Shown here piece by piece: positions 1 through 8,919 of a stretch of DNA of 64,000 nt. A model generated the notes under the pieces. The model was not told where the DNA came from and made no database searches. It saw nothing but the letters and a program-made list of their open reading frames with translations. Position 1 is the first letter of the stretch. Each line of letters opens with the position of its first letter. This DNA is from JBJXGV01 sp046160485 (GTDB lineage: Bacteria; Orphanbacterota; Orphanbacteria; JBJXGV01): contig JBJXGV010000009.1 of the NCBI GenBank assembly GCA_046160485.1, positions 1 through 64,000 of the forward strand, written 5' to 3'. Made by a program: the position numbers and the translations under genes.

Positions 1-1
1 C

Positions 2-1741
2 ATCGGGGGCCCGGTCACCCTCTTCCGCGACAAATCCGGCGGCGTTGCGGCCGGGGACTACGACAACGACGGCCTGGTCGATTTTTACGCCGTTCGGGGC
101 AACATCGGGAGCAATGTCCTGTACAGGAATAAAGGAGACGGCACGTTTGAAGAGAGAGCGAGTCAGGCTGGCGTCGGCATCACGGGCGCGAAGGGCTGCG
201 GGCCCGTCTTCGCGGATTATGATGGCGACGGATGGCTCGACCTCTTCATCGGGGGCATCGAGGGGACGGCGCCCGTGCTCTTCCGCAACCTCGGTAACGG
301 TACGTTTCAAAACGTAACCGCGACTTGCGGGATCACGTACGCCGGCGCCACGTTTTCGTCGTCTTTTGGAGATTACGACCGCGACGGCGATCTCGATCTC
401 TTCATGGCGCATTGGGGCGCGACGCAATTTACGTATGGTCATCTGTGGCGGAACAACGGCAATGGCACTTTCACGGACGCGGACACTCTCGCCGGTTTCA
501 GCGTGTTTGGCAGTGGGATCTACGACAACAGCTACGCCGCCCAATTTGCCGACATCAACAATGACGACTGGCCCGACCTCTTGATCACTGAGGATCTTAA
601 CAACTCAGAGATATACCTCAACGATGGCGATGGCACGTTTACCAACGTGACCACCTTGGTGATCTCCGACGAGAATGGCATGGGCAGCGCCGTCGCCGAC
701 TACGACAACGACGGCGACCTCGATTGGTTTGTGTCAAGTATCTGGGGCGATGGCGGTGTTCCCAACCCGCCTTGGGGCGTCTCTGGCAACCGGTTTTATC
801 GGAACCAAGGCAATGGAACGTTCGCGGATGTAACAGATTTTGCGGGTGTGCGAGTCGGCCACTGGGGCTGGGGCGCCAGTTTCGCTGACTTCAACAACGA
901 TGGGAATCTCGACATCTTCCATGTGAACGGCGTGAGCACTGTCGCGCCCGGCTTCGGTGCCGACCCGTCGCGAATGTTCGTCTCGAACGGCGATGGCACT
1001 TTCGCGGAGATGAGCGCGTCTCTTGGCGTCGCGGATACGGGTCAAGGGCGTGGGATAGTCTGCTTCGACTTGGAACGCGACGGTGACATCGACATCTTCG
1101 TCGCGAACAATTCGCAGCCTCCGATTCTTTATCGCAACAATGGCGGCAACGCGGGACGGTGGATCACGATCAAGCTTGTAGGGCTGTCGCCAAACACGCA
1201 GGCGATTGGCGCGCGCGTTTTCGTGACCGCCAACGGCGTGACGCAGATGCGCGAACTGCGCGCCGGCACTAACTTCGTCTCCCAGGACCCCGCCGAAGCG
1301 CACTTCGGAATTGGCTCCGCGACCACCGTGACCCAGGTTCGGATCGAATGGCCCAATGGCCAGGTTGATACCTACAACAGCCTCGCGCCGAACTACTTCC
1401 TCGTCTTCAACCAGTCCGGGATGACGGACGTGCCCTCGGCGAACGGTGGCAATCTTGCCACCGGGCTGATTTCGCTCGGGCCGGTCGCGCCGAATCCAGT
1501 CGGCGGAAGCGCGACCATTCAATTCCGAATCGCGAAAACAGCGACCGTGAGTTTGCGCCTCTTCGACGCATCGGGGCGCGCCGTGCGCACTCTTCTCGAT
1601 GAAGTGCGCGCCGCCGGCGCACACACCGTCGGGTGGGATGGCCGTGACGCGACTGCGCGTGACGTCCCCGCAGGCCTCTATTTCTACAGGATCGAATCGG
1701 TCGGTGTCGCGCGGAGCGGTAAGCTTGTCGTCGTTCGATAA
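2..1741 (+). CDS. FG-GAP/VCBS repeat surface protein, 5' partial
   Basis: The reading frame is open from the first bases of the window, so the true start lies upstream; the first internal GTG (275) is not a plausible start because repeat units precede it. About 579 residues are visible. Repeated units of the type DYDNDGxxD and NxGNGTF are FG-GAP/VCBS beta-propeller blades that usually bind calcium. They are followed by an ASPIC/UnbV-like segment (around NNGGNAGRWITIKLVG to RIEWPNGQ). The C-terminal 90 residues match FlgD Ig-like sorting domains (NPVGGSATIQF, then GLYFYRIE, ending GKLVVVR). Such proteins are secreted and anchored at or released from the surface in FCB-group bacteria. The substrate or ligand is not readable from the sequence. 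Confidence 0.9.
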   Translation: MGGPVTLFRDKSGGVAAGDYDNDGLVDFYAVRGNIGSNVLYRNKGDGTFEERASQAGVGITGAKGCGPVFADYDGDGWLDLFIGGIEGTAPVLFRNLGNGTFQNVTATCGITYAGATFSSSFGDYDRDGDLDLFMAHWGATQFTYGHLWRNNGNGTFTDADTLAGFSVFGSGIYDNSYAAQFADINNDDWPDLLITEDLNNSEIYLNDGDGTFTNVTTLVISDENGMGSAVADYDNDGDLDWFVSSIWGDGGVPNPPWGVSGNRFYRNQGNGTFADVTDFAGVRVGHWGWGASFADFNNDGNLDIFHVNGVSTVAPGFGADPSRMFVSNGDGTFAEMSASLGVADTGQGRGIVCFDLERDGDIDIFVANNSQPPILYRNNGGNAGRWITIKLVGLSPNTQAIGARVFVTANGVTQMRELRAGTNFVSQDPAEAHFGIGSATTVTQVRIEWPNGQVDTYNSLAPNYFLVFNQSGMTDVPSANGGNLATGLISLGPVAPNPVGGSATIQFRIAKTATVSLRLFDASGRAVRTLLDEVRAAGAHTVGWDGRDATARDVPAGLYFYRIESVGVARSGKLVVVR

Positions 1742-1758
1742 CACCTAGGGAGACCGAC

Positions 1759-2586
1759 ATGCTCGAAACGGTGGATCTGTCGCTCTCGCTCGCGAAGCCC
1801 AAGTACGACGAGCGCCAGCCCAAGCTCAAAGAACGCCTCTTCGAACTCGAGCACGCCATCTTCTCCGCGAAGATTCCGGTCGCGATCGTATTCGAGGGCT
1901 GGGCCGCGGCGGGGAAGGGGACGACGATTCGCGTTCTGGCGGAGCGCCTCGACCCGCGCGCGTTCCGCGTCGTGCCGATCGCGCCGCCGCGCACGTTCGA
2001 AACGCACTACCCGTGGTTGTGGCGATTCTGGCTGAGGATTCCGGCGCGCGGGCAGATCGTCGTCTTCGACACGTCGTGGTACCGGCGCGTGTTGAGCGAT
2101 CGCGTGTTGGGCGCCGTTCGCAAGCGCGAGTGGCGCGATGCGTATCAAGACATCGCAGATTTCGAGGAACAACTCGCCGCGGATGGCACGGTGATCCTCA
2201 AGTTCTGGATGCATATCAGCAAGAAGGAGCAGGCGAGCCGCATCAAGAAGCTGATGAAGAGCGAGCGGACGGCGTGGCAGGTGACGAAGGAAGACGTCGC
2301 GCAGCACAAGTCATACGAGAAGCACCTCGCGGCCGTCGAAGAGATGCTCGCGCGCACCGACTCGCCCTCCGCGCCGTGGGTGGTCGTGGAGGCGACGGAT
2401 CGCCACCATGCGCGCGTCAAAGTGATGGAGGCGATCATTGCGGCGCTCGAAACGCGGCTCCGGCCGAGTGCTCCCGCCGCGAACGGAAAAGCGGTGAAGG
2501 CAGCGAAGGCCGTGAAAGCCGGGAAGCGAGCGAAGGCGAAGGCGGCACCGCGCGCCGCGAAGCGCGCGAAGCGTGAGGCGCGCTGA
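1759..2586 (+). CDS. Polyphosphate kinase 2 family protein, divergent copy
   Basis: 275 residues; PPK2 enzymes transfer phosphate between polyphosphate and nucleotides. The fold is clear (Walker A region at 45-54, Walker B/lid region at 103-116, KFWMHIS near 155). However, the Walker A Asp that is normally invariant is Ala49 (GWAAAGKG), and the Arg after the Walker B Asp is Thr105 (FDTSWY). The last 40 residues are a Lys/Ala-rich tail absent from typical PPK2. The stop overlaps the ATG of the next PPK2 gene by one base (TGATG), so the two are co-translated. It may be a regulatory or inactive partner, comparable to the N-terminal half of two-domain polyphosphate:AMP phosphotransferases. The PPK2 assignment is firm; activity is doubtful. 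Confidence 0.9.
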   Translation: MLETVDLSLSLAKPKYDERQPKLKERLFELEHAIFSAKIPVAIVFEGWAAAGKGTTIRVLAERLDPRAFRVVPIAPPRTFETHYPWLWRFWLRIPARGQIVVFDTSWYRRVLSDRVLGAVRKREWRDAYQDIADFEEQLAADGTVILKFWMHISKKEQASRIKKLMKSERTAWQVTKEDVAQHKSYEKHLAAVEEMLARTDSPSAPWVVVEATDRHHARVKVMEAIIAALETRLRPSAPAANGKAVKAAKAVKAGKRAKAKAAPRAAKRAKREAR

Positions 2587-3293
2587 TGCTCGAGCATCTC
2601 GATCTGAATCGCAAACTCGCGCGCGCTGAGTACAAACGCCGTCTGGCAGCGCTCGAGGGCCGGCTCTACACGCTCGCGTTCGCGGCGTACACGCGAAAGC
2701 GTCCCGTCGTCCTCGTGTTCGAGGGTTGGGACGCCGCGGGCAAGGGCGGCGCGATCCGGCGCGTAACCGAGCCGCTCGACCCGCGAGGGTTCATCGTGCA
2801 TCCGATCGCCGCGCCCACGGGCGACGACAAGGTGCGCCACTATCTCTACCGATTCTGGCGGCGTCTCCCCGAGTCAGGGCAGATCGCGATCTTCGATCGC
2901 TCGTGGTATGGGCGCGTGCTCGTCGAGCGCGTCGAAGGGTTCTGTACCGAAGCGGAGTGGCGGCGCGCGTACAGCGAGATCAATCAGTTCGAGCGCGAAC
3001 TCGCGCAGTTCGGAACGGTCGTGATGAAGTTCTGGATGCACATCAGTCCGGCGGAACAGCTTCGTCGCTTCAAGGAGCGCGAAACGACCAACTACAAGTC
3101 GTTCAAGATCACGGACGAAGATTGGCGCAACCGCGGCAAGTGGGAGGATTACGAACGCGCCGCGGAGGAGATGTTTCTCAAGACGAGCACGCGCGAGGCG
3201 CCCTGGACGCTCGTCGAAGCGAACGACAAGTACCACGCGCGCATCAAGGTGATGAAGACCGTCGCCGAGACGCTTGCGAAGGCTCTCGACTAG
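2586..3293 (+). CDS. Polyphosphate kinase 2 family protein, canonical copy
   Basis: 235 residues, a single-domain PPK2. It keeps the full Walker A (GWDAAGKGG, Asp49, Lys53) and lid/Walker B region (FDRSWYGRVLVERV, Asp104, Arg105), followed by KFWMHIS and a C-terminal VEANDKYHARIKVM segment typical of the family. It should therefore catalyse polyphosphate-driven phosphorylation of AMP or ADP, or the reverse; which nucleotide it uses cannot be decided here. It starts at an ATG that overlaps the stop of the divergent paralogue. The two proteins align along their whole length, which suggests tandem duplication or a split two-domain enzyme. Confidence 0.93.
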   Translation: MLEHLDLNRKLARAEYKRRLAALEGRLYTLAFAAYTRKRPVVLVFEGWDAAGKGGAIRRVTEPLDPRGFIVHPIAAPTGDDKVRHYLYRFWRRLPESGQIAIFDRSWYGRVLVERVEGFCTEAEWRRAYSEINQFERELAQFGTVVMKFWMHISPAEQLRRFKERETTNYKSFKITDEDWRNRGKWEDYERAAEEMFLKTSTREAPWTLVEANDKYHARIKVMKTVAETLAKALD

Positions 3294-3301
3294 CGCGGCC
3301 T

Positions 3302-4246
3302 ATGCGCAACTTCGCCAACCCTGCGGCGCGCTTCGGCAGCGTCGACGTGATGCTGCTCGTGCTTGTCGCCGTGTGGGGCGTCAACTACACCGTCATCAAG
3401 GACGCGATCGCCGGTCCGGCCGCGCCGTTTACACCGTTCGCGTTCAACGCGATTCGATTCGTTGTCGCGGCGCTGTTTCTCGGCGGCGTGCTCGCGTGGA
3501 AGCGCCACGCGATGATTCGCTCGCCGCGCGAGCTGCTCCTTCTGTTCGGCCTCGGCTTCATCGGCAATTCGCTCTACCAGATGTTGTTCATTCTCGGCGT
3601 CGGTCGGACGTCCGTTGCGAGCGGCGCGCTCATTCTTGCGACGGTGCCGGTGATCGTCGCGCTTTTCGGCGCGCTCTCGCGCACGGAGCGTCTCGCGCCG
3701 ATTTCGTGGCTCGGCATCATCTTGTCGGTCGCCGGTATCGCGGTCGTGGTGTTCGCGAGTGCCGCCGGCGCGTCGCGCGAGTCTTCGCTCGCGGGCGATC
3801 TCCTGATCCTGGCCTCCGCGATCGTTTGGTCGGTCTACACCGTGCTTGCCGCGCCGCTCTTGAAGCGCTACTCCACGACGCAGGTCACGGCGCTCTCTCT
3901 TAGCGCGGGGACGATTCCGCTCGTGCTGGTCGCGATCCCGGATCTGTCGCGCACGCAGTGGAGCGCCGTGCCGGTGTCGGCGTGGCTCGCGGCGTTCTTC
4001 TCCGGAACGCTCGCGCTCGCGGTCGGCTACGTCGCGTGGAATCGCGGCGTGAAGCACCTCGGCGGATCGCGCACAGCCGTCTACTCGAACCTGACGCCTC
4101 TCGTGGCGGCGGCGTACGCGTGGGCGACGCGCGGCGAAGCGTTCACGCGCTACCATCTCTTCGGCGCGATCGTCGTGATCGCGGGCATCAACCTCACGCG
4201 TGTCGGGCGCGCGTCGTCATCGGTTCCGCTCCCGGCCGAGGAGTAG
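3302..4246 (+). CDS. EamA/DMT-family membrane transporter
   Basis: 314 residues with about ten hydrophobic segments arranged as two EamA repeats. The first begins near DVMLLVLVAVWGVNYTVIKDA, the second near LAGDLLILASAIVWSVYTVLA. The GxNYTVIK and WSxYTV patterns and the late AVYSNLTPLVAAAYAW motif are typical of drug/metabolite exporters of this family. The start is the ATG nine bases after the PPK2 stop; a longer upstream frame lies inside the PPK2 gene and is spurious. Substrate unknown; family members export amino acids, nucleosides or other metabolites. It probably shares a transcript with the PPK2 pair. Confidence 0.9.
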   Translation: MRNFANPAARFGSVDVMLLVLVAVWGVNYTVIKDAIAGPAAPFTPFAFNAIRFVVAALFLGGVLAWKRHAMIRSPRELLLLFGLGFIGNSLYQMLFILGVGRTSVASGALILATVPVIVALFGALSRTERLAPISWLGIILSVAGIAVVVFASAAGASRESSLAGDLLILASAIVWSVYTVLAAPLLKRYSTTQVTALSLSAGTIPLVLVAIPDLSRTQWSAVPVSAWLAAFFSGTLALAVGYVAWNRGVKHLGGSRTAVYSNLTPLVAAAYAWATRGEAFTRYHLFGAIVVIAGINLTRVGRASSSVPLPAEE

Positions 4247-4330
4247 AGCGCGCCGGCTCGGCTCGGCTCGACACGGCGCAGTTTGCGCGCGCGGGACTTC
4301 CGATAGTTCGACACGCGCCGCCCTGCTAGA

Positions 4331-5878
4331 ATGCGCGCCGTGCGCTACGGCTTCGTCATCGATCAAACCAAATGTATCGGCTGTCACGCGTGCACGGTCG
4401 CGTGCAAAGAGGAACACGATGTACCGCTCGGCGTGTTCCGCACGTGGGTGAAGTACGTCGAGCGCGGCACTTTTCCCGACACGCGCCGCTTCTTCTCCGT
4501 GCTGCGCTGCAATCACTGTGACAACGCGCCGTGCATCACGATCTGCCCGACAACCGCGCTTTTTCGACGCGACGACGGGATCGTCGATTTCGATCGCGAT
4601 CGCTGCATTGGCTGCAAGTCGTGCATGCAGGCGTGCCCGTACGACGCGCTCTATATCGATCCGCAGACGCACACCGCGGCGAAGTGCAACTTCTGCGCGC
4701 ATCGCGTCGAGTCCGGGCTCGAGCCGGCGTGCGTGATCGTTTGCCCCGAGCAAGCGATCATCGCCGGCGATCTCGATAACCCGGCGAGCCGGATCGCGGG
4801 AATCGTCGCGACCGAGCAGGTTCAGGTGCGAAAGGCCGATCAGGGAACGCTGCCGAAACTCTTCTACGTCGGCGCGGATGCCGCGGCGCTCACGCCGTCG
4901 CTCCAAGAGTCGGCGGAGCACTTGGTGTGGTCGGAGCGAACGACCCAGGATGCGTCGCTCGTGCGGATGCTCGCCGCGAACAACGGCGGCGCGGGCGCGC
5001 ACGGTGCCGGCGCCGCGATGAGCCGGCCGGTCTACGACGTTTCTCATGCCGCGTTCCCATGGGGGTGGAAAGTCTCCGCGTATCTTTGGACAAAGTCCGT
5101 CGCCGCCGGAGCGCTTCTGGTTGCCGCGCTCGGCGTACTCATCGGCGCCTCGGTCGCGGGACCCGTTACGAGCATCGCCGCGCCGGCCGTTGCACTCGTC
5201 TTCCTCGCCGCGACAACCGCTCTTCTGGTTTTCGATCTGAAGCGCCCGGAGCGATTTCTCTTCGTGATCACGAAGCCGAACTTTCGATCGTGGCTCGTTC
5301 TCGGTGCGTGGATCCTGATGGCGTACGGCGCGGTGTCGACGGTTTGGTTCGTGGCCGGCGCGCTCGGCGCGCACGATTGGTTCCGTTATCTCTCGCCGCT
5401 CGTGATTCTTCTGGCGGCCGGCTCCGCGGGCTACAGCGCTTTTCTCTTCGGGCAAGCCGAAGGGCGCGATTTCTGGCAGAGCCCGATGACGCTGCCGCAT
5501 CTTCTCGTCGCGGCGGTTGTCGCCGGCGCGGCCGCGCTCGTGATCCTTCACGCGCTCATGGGGCGGCCCTCCGCGCGCGGTGGGTTCTTCGAGGGCGTCT
5601 TCGCGATCGGGCTCGTGCTCGAGGGGCTTGTGCTCGCGGCGGAGTATCTGGGATCGCACTCGCACACCGACGCGTCGCGCGCCGCGCATCTCGTCACGCG
5701 CGGCCCGTGGCGCACGCAGTTCTGGGGAGGCGTCGTGCTCGCGGGGATTGTCGCGCCGCTCGCGCTCGTTGTCGCGGTGCCGGGCGCCGCGCCCGCCGCC
5801 GCGGTACTCGCACTCGCCGGGCTGTGGGTCTACGAGCACGTGTGGATCCGCGCCGGCCAAGCGGTTCCGCTTTCATGA
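4331..5878 (+). CDS. Four-cluster ferredoxin fused to NrfD-type membrane subunit
   Basis: 515 residues. The first 140 hold sixteen cysteines in four groups (C15-18-21-25, C60-63-68-72, C92-95-98-102, C119-122-134-138), the DmsB/PsrB/NrfC arrangement that binds four [4Fe-4S] clusters. A linker of about 75 residues leads to a C-terminal half of eight or so membrane segments resembling NrfD/PsrC/DmsC, which exchange electrons with quinone. Electron-transfer and membrane subunits are normally separate polypeptides, so this is a fusion. No Tat or Sec signal precedes the ferredoxin part, so that part should face the cytoplasm. The molybdopterin subunit starts 13 bases downstream. Direction (quinone reduction or oxidation) and substrate are unknown. 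Confidence 0.92.
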   Translation: MRAVRYGFVIDQTKCIGCHACTVACKEEHDVPLGVFRTWVKYVERGTFPDTRRFFSVLRCNHCDNAPCITICPTTALFRRDDGIVDFDRDRCIGCKSCMQACPYDALYIDPQTHTAAKCNFCAHRVESGLEPACVIVCPEQAIIAGDLDNPASRIAGIVATEQVQVRKADQGTLPKLFYVGADAAALTPSLQESAEHLVWSERTTQDASLVRMLAANNGGAGAHGAGAAMSRPVYDVSHAAFPWGWKVSAYLWTKSVAAGALLVAALGVLIGASVAGPVTSIAAPAVALVFLAATTALLVFDLKRPERFLFVITKPNFRSWLVLGAWILMAYGAVSTVWFVAGALGAHDWFRYLSPLVILLAAGSAGYSAFLFGQAEGRDFWQSPMTLPHLLVAAVVAGAAALVILHALMGRPSARGGFFEGVFAIGLVLEGLVLAAEYLGSHSHTDASRAAHLVTRGPWRTQFWGGVVLAGIVAPLALVVAVPGAAPAAAVLALAGLWVYEHVWIRAGQAVPLS

Positions 5879-5891
5879 GCTGCGCGACACC

Positions 5892-8735
5892 ATGAGCGAT
5901 CCGCGCGCAAACGAGCCGCTCCACCCCATCGCCGCGGGGCTCGACGCGCCGCGCGACGGCCTTGCGAGTTATCCGCCCGTCGCGCGCTGGAACGATTGGG
6001 AAGAGTTCGATGCGAAGGCGTGGCCGAAGAAGGTGCGCCGCAACTACTCGCTCATTCCAACCATCTGCTTCAATTGCGAGGCCGCGTGCGGGCTGCTCGC
6101 GTACGTCGACAACGAGAAGAAAACGGTCACGCGCTTCGAGGGAAATCCCGCGCACCCCGGCAGCCGCGGCCGCAACTGCGCGAAAGGGCCGGCAACGCTC
6201 AATCAGGTGAACGATCCCGAGCGCATTCGGTTTCCGCTGCGGCGCGTCGGCCCGCGCGGCGGCGGCGGGTGGGAGCGCGTCTCATGGGATGAGGCGCTCG
6301 ACGACATCGCGTCGCGCATTCGCTCGGCGCTCGTCGAGGGCCGCCAGCGCGAGATCATGTACCACCTCGGGCGCCCGGGACACGAACTCGTCTACCTGCA
6401 GCGCGTGTTGCACGCGTGGGGAATCGACGGCCACAACAGCCACACGAACGTCTGCTCTTCGAGCGCGCGCGCGGGCTACGCGTTCTGGCATGGCATCGAC
6501 CGGCCGTCGCCCGATCACGCGAACGCGCGATTCATCCTGCTTCTTTCGTCGCATTTGGAGAGCGGCCACTACTTCAATCCGCACGCGCAGCGCATCATCG
6601 AGGCGAAGGCGCGCGGCGCGAAGATCTGCGTACTCGATACGCGGCTCTCGAACACGGCGTCGATGGCGGACTGGTGGCTCGCGCCGTGGCCTGGGAGCGA
6701 GGCCGCGGTTCTGCTCGCGATCGCGCGCATCCTCGTTCGCGAGCGCCTCTACGACCGCGACTTCGTGCGTCGCTGGGTGAATTGGGAGGAGTATCTCCGC
6801 GAAGAGCATCCGAGTGCGCCGCGAACGTTCGACGCGTTCGAGCGCGCGATCGCCGAGTGTTACGACGAGTTCACGCCGGAGTTCGCCGAACGCGAGAGCG
6901 GCGTCGCCGCGCAGCTCATCGTTGAAGTCGCGCGCGAGATCGGCCGCGCGGGGCCGGCGCTCGCGACGCACGTTTGGCGCAGCGCCGCGTCCGGCAATCT
7001 CGGCGGCTGGCAAGTCGCACGCGCGCTCGAATTGATCGTGGTGTTGATGGGCGCGGTCGGCACGCGCGGCGGCACCGCGCCGGGCGCGTGGAACAAATCG
7101 ATTCCCGCGCCGCCGCTCATGCCCGCGCCCTCTAAGATTTGGAGCGAGCTCCTCATGCCGCGCGAGTATCCGCTCGCGTTCTTCGAGATGAGTTTCCTGC
7201 TGCCGCACTTCTTGAAAGAGGGGCGCGGAAAACTCGCGATGTATTTCACGCGCGTCTACAACCCGGTGTGGACGAACCCCGACGGCATGTCGTGGATCGA
7301 AGCACTCACCGATGAAGCGAAGATCGAGCGCCACGCGTGCCTCACGCCGGTGTGGAGCGAGACGGCGTGGTTCTCCGATTACGTGTTGCCGATGGGGCTC
7401 GGTTCCGAGCGGCACGACCTCATGTCGCAGGAGACGCACGCCGCGCGTTGGATCGGTTTCCGGCAGCCGGTGCTGCGCGTTGCACTCGAGCGCGACGGCC
7501 AACGATTCGATTCGACGTGGCAAGCGCACGTCGCGGCGGGAATCGGCGAGGTGTGGGAAGAAGACGAGTTTTGGATCGAGCTGTCGTGGCGCATCGATCC
7601 CGACGGCACGCTCGGTATTCGCAAATACTTCGAATCGCCGTACGAGCCGGGCGTGAAGATGCGCGTCGACGATCTCTATCGATGGATCTTCGAGAACAGC
7701 GTTCCCGGATTGCCGGCCGCCGCAGCGGCGCAGGGGCTCTCGCCGCTCGAGTACATGCGCAGGTTCGGCGCGTTTCTCATCGAGGATGGCGTCTACGAAA
7801 CGCACGACACGGCGCTTGCGCCGGGCGATCTGGCGGGCGCGTCCGTCGATCCGCTCTCGGGCGTGGTCGCGCGCCGCGGGCAAGCGGTCGGCGTCGAGAT
7901 CGATGGCGTCGCGCGGCTCGGATTCCCGACGCCGTCGCGCAAGCTCGAGTTTTTCTCGCCGACGCTTCGCGACTGGCGCTGGCCGGAACACGCGCTTCCA
8001 GGATTCATTCGCAGCCACGTGCACCCGTCGAACATCGATCGTACGCGCGGCGAGATGGTGCTGCTTCCGACGTTTCGTCTGCCCACGCTCATTCACACGC
8101 GTTCAGGAAACGCAAAATGGCTCAACGAGCTTTCGCACACGAATCCGGTGTGGATTCACACCGAGGACGCGGCACGGCTCGGCGTCGCGACCGGCGAGTT
8201 GCTGCGCGTCGCGACGGACATCGGTTACTTCGTGAATCGCGCGTGGGTGACGGAGGGGATTCGGCCCGGCGTCGTCGCGTGTTCGCATCACCTCGGGCGC
8301 TGGCGCCTTCACGAGGACGCGGGCGGCGAGCGGTGGTCGAGCGCGCTCGTCGATCTGAACCAGGTCGCGCCGGGGCAATGGATGATGCGTCAACGCCACG
8401 GCGTGCGTCCGTTCGCGAGCGACGATCCGGATAGCGAACGCGTCTGGTGGGAGGACGCGGGCGTTCATCAGAACCTGACGTTCGCGGTGCACCCCGATCC
8501 GGTCAGCGGCCAACATTGCTGGCATCAGAAGGTCGTCGTGTCGCTCGCGAGCGCGGACGATCGCTATGGCGACGTGTTCGTCGACACGAATAAGTCGTTC
8601 GAGGTGTATCGCGCGTGGCTCGCGATGGCGCGCCCCGCGCCGGGGCCCGGAAACCTGCGCCGCCCGCTGTGGCTGCCGCGGGCGTTCAAGCCGGATGCGG
8701 CGGCGTTCGTCATGCCGGACACGCCGCCGCGCTAG
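5892..8735 (+). CDS. Molybdopterin oxidoreductase, DMSO-reductase superfamily
   Basis: 947 residues. The N-terminal iron-sulfur motif is C59-x2-C62-x3-C66-x29-C96, followed by molybdopterin-guanine-dinucleotide binding domains and a C-terminal dinucleotide-binding beta-barrel (from about residue 720, LLPTFRLPTLIHTRSG). Cys188 in SHTNVCSSS is the likely molybdenum or tungsten ligand, as in polysulfide/thiosulfate reductase and formate dehydrogenase relatives. The start is the ATG 13 bases after the ferredoxin-NrfD gene; upstream in-frame sequence overlaps that gene. There is no twin-arginine signal peptide, so the enzyme should be cytoplasmic. With its neighbour it forms a two-gene quinone-linked oxidoreductase. 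Substrate not assignable; sulfur compounds, formate and arsenic species are all possible for this superfamily. Confidence 0.92.
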   Translation: MSDPRANEPLHPIAAGLDAPRDGLASYPPVARWNDWEEFDAKAWPKKVRRNYSLIPTICFNCEAACGLLAYVDNEKKTVTRFEGNPAHPGSRGRNCAKGPATLNQVNDPERIRFPLRRVGPRGGGGWERVSWDEALDDIASRIRSALVEGRQREIMYHLGRPGHELVYLQRVLHAWGIDGHNSHTNVCSSSARAGYAFWHGIDRPSPDHANARFILLLSSHLESGHYFNPHAQRIIEAKARGAKICVLDTRLSNTASMADWWLAPWPGSEAAVLLAIARILVRERLYDRDFVRRWVNWEEYLREEHPSAPRTFDAFERAIAECYDEFTPEFAERESGVAAQLIVEVAREIGRAGPALATHVWRSAASGNLGGWQVARALELIVVLMGAVGTRGGTAPGAWNKSIPAPPLMPAPSKIWSELLMPREYPLAFFEMSFLLPHFLKEGRGKLAMYFTRVYNPVWTNPDGMSWIEALTDEAKIERHACLTPVWSETAWFSDYVLPMGLGSERHDLMSQETHAARWIGFRQPVLRVALERDGQRFDSTWQAHVAAGIGEVWEEDEFWIELSWRIDPDGTLGIRKYFESPYEPGVKMRVDDLYRWIFENSVPGLPAAAAAQGLSPLEYMRRFGAFLIEDGVYETHDTALAPGDLAGASVDPLSGVVARRGQAVGVEIDGVARLGFPTPSRKLEFFSPTLRDWRWPEHALPGFIRSHVHPSNIDRTRGEMVLLPTFRLPTLIHTRSGNAKWLNELSHTNPVWIHTEDAARLGVATGELLRVATDIGYFVNRAWVTEGIRPGVVACSHHLGRWRLHEDAGGERWSSALVDLNQVAPGQWMMRQRHGVRPFASDDPDSERVWWEDAGVHQNLTFAVHPDPVSGQHCWHQKVVVSLASADDRYGDVFVDTNKSFEVYRAWLAMARPAPGPGNLRRPLWLPRAFKPDAAAFVMPDTPPR

Positions 8736-8919
8736 GCGCCGCCGGGCTCGCCGCGGGATATCAGCGCGCGTTCGCGAGCGCGCGCGCCGCGTTCGCGCGC
8801 AACGCGGCCGCCTCCGCTCCGCCCTCGCCGCCGATCGCGGCAAGATTCGACCGGTTCGCGCCGTCATTCTAAACCGCCACGCAAGCGAATCGGAATTCGA
8901 GTATCATGCCCGAACGCTC

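Noticed and set aside
6282..8096. Minus-strand open frame of 604 codons opposite the molybdoenzyme
   Set aside because: No domain; the plus strand encodes an intact molybdopterin oxidoreductase.
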